Part shown: positions 61,282-64,000 of the stretch, piece by piece
Layout: the number at the start of each line of letters is the position of its first letter
How positions within the stretch are numbered: the stretch's first letter is position 1
Program-made: the position numbers and the translations under genes
Notes under the pieces: generated by a model
Database searches by the model: none
Seen by the model: only the letters and a program-made list of their open reading frames with translations
What the model was told of the DNA's origin: nothing
From: Bacteroidota bacterium
Lineage (GTDB): Bacteria > Bacteroidota > Bacteroidia > UKL13-3
DNA length: 64,000 bases
Reading direction: 5' to 3'
Assembly: GCA_040388375.1 (NCBI GenBank)
Contig: JAZKBU010000003.1
Span: 186,001 to 250,000, forward strand

Positions 61282-62955
61282 ATGTCAGATAATAAAATTA
61301 TATTCTCTATGGCAGGTGTGAGTAAAACCCACCCACCACAAAAACAAGTTTTAAAAAACATTTACCTGTCGTTTTTCTATGGCGCTAAAATTGGCGTATT
61401 AGGTTTAAACGGTTCAGGTAAATCAAGCTTACTAAAAATTATAGCCGGTATTGATAAAAGTTTTCAAGGCGAAGTAGTTTTTGATAAGGATTATAAAATT
61501 GGCTTTTTAGAACAAGAGCCTAATTTAGACGATACCAAAACAGTATTGGAATGTGTGAAAGAAGGCGTTAAACACATTACCGATTTATTAGAAGAGTTTG
61601 AAGAAATTAACAACAAACTAGCCGACCCTAATTTGGATAGCGATGAGATGATGAAAATTTTGGATAGACAAGCCGTAGTAATGGAATTGTTAGACCAAAA
61701 CGATGCATGGGAGTTAGATACTAAATTAGATAAAGCAATGGATGCATTGCGTTGCCCTGAGCCTGACCAAATGGTAAATGTACTTTCAGGTGGTGAACGC
61801 AGGCGTGTGGCTTTATGCCGTTTGTTGTTAAGTAACCCCGATATTTTATTATTAGATGAGCCAACCAATCACTTAGATGCGGAGAGTGTTGACTGGTTAG
61901 AACAATATTTGAAAAATTTCCCCGGTACCGTTATAGCAGTAACGCATGACAGGTACTTCTTAGATAACGTAGCCGGTTGGATTTTAGAGTTAGACAGGGG
62001 AGAAGGTATTCCGTGGAAAGGAAATTACAGCAGTTGGTTAGAGCAAAAAGCCAATCGTTTAAAAGCAGAAGAGAAAGCAGAAGGCAAACGTGCCAAAGCA
62101 TTAGAGCGTGAGTTAGATTGGGTACGTCAGGGAGCTAAAGGTCGTCAAACAAAACAAAAAGCACGTTTGAATGCCTACGACAGAATGTTAAGCGAAGACC
62201 AAAGAGAAAAAGAACAAACATTGGAATTGTTTATTCCTCCCGGTCCGCGTTTGGGCGATGTGGTTATTGAAGCGCAAGGCGTAAGTAAATCTTATGGCAA
62301 TAAGTTATTATACGAAAACTTAAACTTTAGTTTACCTAAAGGAGGTATAGTAGGTATTATAGGTCCGAATGGAGTTGGTAAAACTACCTTGTTCCGTATG
62401 ATGATGGGCTTGGAACAACCTGATAGCGGTACCTTTAAAGTAGGTGAAACAGTTAAAACAGCTTATGTTGACCAAAGCCATAAAGATTTATTACCAGACA
62501 AAACAGTATTTGAAGTAATTAGCGGTGGAACAGAAACCATAGTAGTAGGTACACAGCAAGTAAATGCAAGAGCTTACGTATCCAAATTTAATTTTGGTGG
62601 CAGCGACCAGGGTAAAAAGGTAAGCGTACTTTCAGGTGGAGAACGTAACCGTGTGCATTTAGCTATTACATTAAAGGAAGGTGGTAACGTATTGTTATTA
62701 GATGAGCCTACCAATGATATAGACGTAAATACTTTACGTGCTTTAGAAGAAGCCATTGAAAACTTTGCAGGTTGCGTGGTTGTTATTTCCCATGACAGGT
62801 GGTTTATTAACCGTATTGCTACCCATATTTTAGCATTTGAAGGAAACTCGCAGGTATATTTCTTTGAGGGTGATTACAGCGCTTACGAAGAAAACAAAAA
62901 ACAACGTTTAGGTGATTCAGCACCACATAGAGTAAGATTTAAAAATATCAATTAA
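61282..62955 (+). CDS. ettA: Energy-dependent translational throttle protein EttA (ABC-F)
   Basis: 557 residues. Two ABC ATPase domains without membrane helices. Walker A motifs are GLNGSGKSS (41-49) and GPNGVGKTT; signature motifs LSGGERRRVALC and LSGGERNRVHLA; Walker B regions DILLLDEPTNHLDAES and VLLLDEPTNDIDVNT. The linker between the domains is basic (DWVRQGAKGRQTKQKARLNA), as in ribosome-binding ABC-F proteins. EttA binds the ribosomal E site and gates translation with the ADP/ATP ratio. The closest subfamily by length and motifs is EttA rather than an antibiotic-resistance ABC-F. Confidence 0.93.
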   Translation: MSDNKIIFSMAGVSKTHPPQKQVLKNIYLSFFYGAKIGVLGLNGSGKSSLLKIIAGIDKSFQGEVVFDKDYKIGFLEQEPNLDDTKTVLECVKEGVKHITDLLEEFEEINNKLADPNLDSDEMMKILDRQAVVMELLDQNDAWELDTKLDKAMDALRCPEPDQMVNVLSGGERRRVALCRLLLSNPDILLLDEPTNHLDAESVDWLEQYLKNFPGTVIAVTHDRYFLDNVAGWILELDRGEGIPWKGNYSSWLEQKANRLKAEEKAEGKRAKALERELDWVRQGAKGRQTKQKARLNAYDRMLSEDQREKEQTLELFIPPGPRLGDVVIEAQGVSKSYGNKLLYENLNFSLPKGGIVGIIGPNGVGKTTLFRMMMGLEQPDSGTFKVGETVKTAYVDQSHKDLLPDKTVFEVISGGTETIVVGTQQVNARAYVSKFNFGGSDQGKKVSVLSGGERNRVHLAITLKEGGNVLLLDEPTNDIDVNTLRALEEAIENFAGCVVVISHDRWFINRIATHILAFEGNSQVYFFEGDYSAYEENKKQRLGDSAPHRVRFKNIN

Positions 62956-62965
62956 TAGTAGTCCG

Positions 62966-62983
62966 TCCCGATAGTTATCGGGA
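62966..62983. repeat. Short palindromic repeat, dispersed-repeat candidate
   Basis: TCCCGATA (62966-62973) and TATCGGGA (62976-62983) form a perfect 8-base stem. The sequence resembles a small palindrome that I recall as frequent in intergenic regions of Bacteroidota. Only one copy is in this window. Confidence 0.4.
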
Positions 62984-63016
62984 GCTATCAGACGAGAATA
63001 ACCTATCAATAAAAAA

Positions 63017-63036
63017 GAGGCTGTTTTAACAGCCTC
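63017..63036. terminator. Bidirectional terminator after ettA
   Basis: GAGGCTGTT (63017-63025) pairs with AACAGCCTC (63028-63036) with a TT loop, flanked by A6 and T7. Serves ettA and the convergent gene that ends at 63087. Confidence 0.92.
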
Positions 63037-63056
63037 TTTTTTTATGTGTTAATGTA

Positions 63057-63079
63057 TGTTGAGCGGAGTCGAAACATGC
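63057..63079. repeat. Short repeat element with GAGCGGAGTCGAA core
   Basis: TATGTTGAGCGGAGTCGAAA includes the core GAGCGGAGTCGAA (63060-63072), which I recall as a common dispersed intergenic repeat in Bacteroidota. ATGTT and AACAT form short stem ends. Only one copy is in this window. Confidence 0.45.
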
Positions 63080-63086
63080 ACTTGCA

Positions 63087-64000
63087 TTAATGTATAATAA
63101 CTAGTTTTTGAGGTAATAAACCATTTGCATTTTGAGTCATGATGCTATACACACCGGCAGGCAAATCACCTGTATACACAGTATTGGTTTCATGCGCATG
63201 TATTTCAAAAGTATGTACTGTTTGCCCTATTTGATTAACGATATAATAGATGCCACTTGTATTGCTGCTGATTTCAAATTGTCCTTTGTTAGGATTTGGA
63301 AATAAGTGTAGATATTGACCTTTTATTTCGTTTACACCATTGTTTACAAAAGGAATAGAATCAGTATAGTTTTTACAGTTGTTACTGTCAATAGCAATGG
63401 CATAATAAGTCCCATTAGCCGTTGCATAAATAGAGGCTGTATTTACACCATTCAATAGCACACCATTGTTATACCATTGATAGCTTTTACCAATAGCCGG
63501 TTGCACAGCAAGTGTATTGCCATTTTGAGTTAGTGTAACAGGTTTTAAAGCAAATACTTTAACTACTACTTTTACTGGCTTACTGATAGCCGGGCCCGAG
63601 CTTTGGGTTACATAAACTACAGTATCTGCTGTTAGGTTAAGAGTTATAGTATTGCCGCCTTGTTGTATAATATTATTGGTCAATGAATCGCTATACCAAG
63701 TTATGTTATTTCCAATTGCACTGATAATTTTGGGCGTATTGTCGTTACAAAAGTTTGTACTGTTTATCGATGGAGCAGCAATGGCAAAGTTTTTCAATAC
63801 ATATGCATCAGCTTCGCCTACTACAGCAACATTGTTCCCGTCTATTTGATTGGTGGTAGTGGCTTGGAAATTACCGCCAAGGTACCAGTTGCCTTTTTTA
63901 TCTATAGCTAAATCTACCGCATAGGTCCAATCTTTTTGACCCAGTGTTTTAATCCAATCAGTATTTCCGTCTTTATCTAAACCCATCATTAAGGAGTAGC
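63087..64000 (-). CDS. C-terminal part of a T9SS-secreted protein (partial)
   Basis: The frame is open to the right edge, so the N-terminus lies outside. The visible ~304 residues begin with a beta-propeller-type (SBBP-like) segment (DWTYAVDLAIDKKGNWYLGG), then two or three Ig-like domains with a run of short repeats (QWYNNGVLLNGVNTASIYAT), and end with a T9SS type A sorting domain (LFPNPNKGQFEISSNTSG, DLPAGVYSIMTQNANG and the last residues KLVIIH). Probably secreted and attached to the cell surface. No catalytic motif in the part seen. Convergent with ettA across a terminator. Confidence 0.88.
   Translation of the reverse strand, partial: YSLMMGLDKDGNTDWIKTLGQKDWTYAVDLAIDKKGNWYLGGNFQATTTNQIDGNNVAVVGEADAYVLKNFAIAAPSINSTNFCNDNTPKIISAIGNNITWYSDSLTNNIIQQGGNTITLNLTADTVVYVTQSSGPAISKPVKVVVKVFALKPVTLTQNGNTLAVQPAIGKSYQWYNNGVLLNGVNTASIYATANGTYYAIAIDSNNCKNYTDSIPFVNNGVNEIKGQYLHLFPNPNKGQFEISSNTSGIYYIVNQIGQTVHTFEIHAHETNTVYTGDLPAGVYSIMTQNANGLLPQKLVIIH

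Noticed and set aside
61491-61868. 125-codon minus-strand frame
   Set aside because: Antisense to ettA; the amino-acid pattern is only a mirror of conserved ABC motifs.
1-64000. tRNA, rRNA, CRISPR or insertion sequence
   Set aside because: Read through all intergenic stretches; no cloverleaf with CCA-type end, no rRNA core, no regular repeat-spacer array and no transposase found.

Overview
The window comes from a member of the Bacteroidota. It is AT-rich, with no rRNA, tRNA, CRISPR array, insertion sequence or prophage visible. The evidence for the phylum is type IX secretion (T9SS) C-terminal sorting domains, a TonB-dependent receptor with a carboxypeptidase-regulatory N-terminus, a PorV-family protein, a TPR/PD40/OmpA lipoprotein, a type III glutamine synthetase, an ALDH7-type dehydrogenase, near-absent Shine-Dalgarno sequences and a TTG-N19-TAnnTTTG promoter. 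A Chitinophagia- or Sphingobacteriia-like genome fits best, but the genus cannot be read from this sequence.

Layout. 1-4785: tail of an ECF sigma factor gene overlapping a membrane-anchored beta-helix (DUF4097-like) protein, then purine nucleoside phosphorylase and lpxK on the minus strand and a 2-hydroxyacid dehydrogenase. 4902-13722: a TonB receptor, a large secreted protein and a PorV-family outer-membrane protein, all on the plus strand. 13810-22028: greA, a HIT protein, a PorE-like lipoprotein, glutamine synthetase III, an SDR, a DUF486 protein, a small acidic protein and cyanophycinase. 22030-40604: a surface polysaccharide locus with a Wzz-like chain-length protein, two flippases (one fused to an FkbM-type methyltransferase), two O-antigen ligase/polymerase-like proteins, six glycosyltransferases of several families, an initiating sugar-phosphate transferase, an acyltransferase, a 2OG-Fe(II) oxygenase, a CxxCH lipoprotein and an arylsulfotransferase-like protein. 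40711-47411: a tightly coupled six-gene operon of three cobalamin-binding-type radical SAM proteins, two methyltransferases and a winged-helix/nucleotidyltransferase protein, driven by a clear Bacteroidota promoter. 47761-49476: a 17-residue-repeat adhesin with an S74 chaperone domain and a T9SS signal. 49580-62955: mostly housekeeping genes (ALDH7, M1 peptidase, TPR protein, DUF2452, ispH, glutathione peroxidase, ComF, dicarboxylate symporter, LOG-family protein, ettA). 63087-64000: the 3' part of another T9SS-secreted protein.

How the genes work together. The polysaccharide locus contains the elements of a Wzx/Wzy-type pathway: initiation by the sugar transferase, assembly by GT4-type and other transferases, decoration by the acyltransferase and possibly the oxygenase and methyltransferase, flipping, polymerisation and length control. 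A GT2/GT39 pair adds a polyprenyl-phosphate-sugar route. The radical SAM operon directly follows this locus and is the best candidate for an undescribed system: its gene set resembles a pathway making or tailoring a lipid- or glycan-linked small molecule, but no substrate can be assigned from sequence. Convergent gene pairs are often separated by strong bidirectional hairpin terminators.
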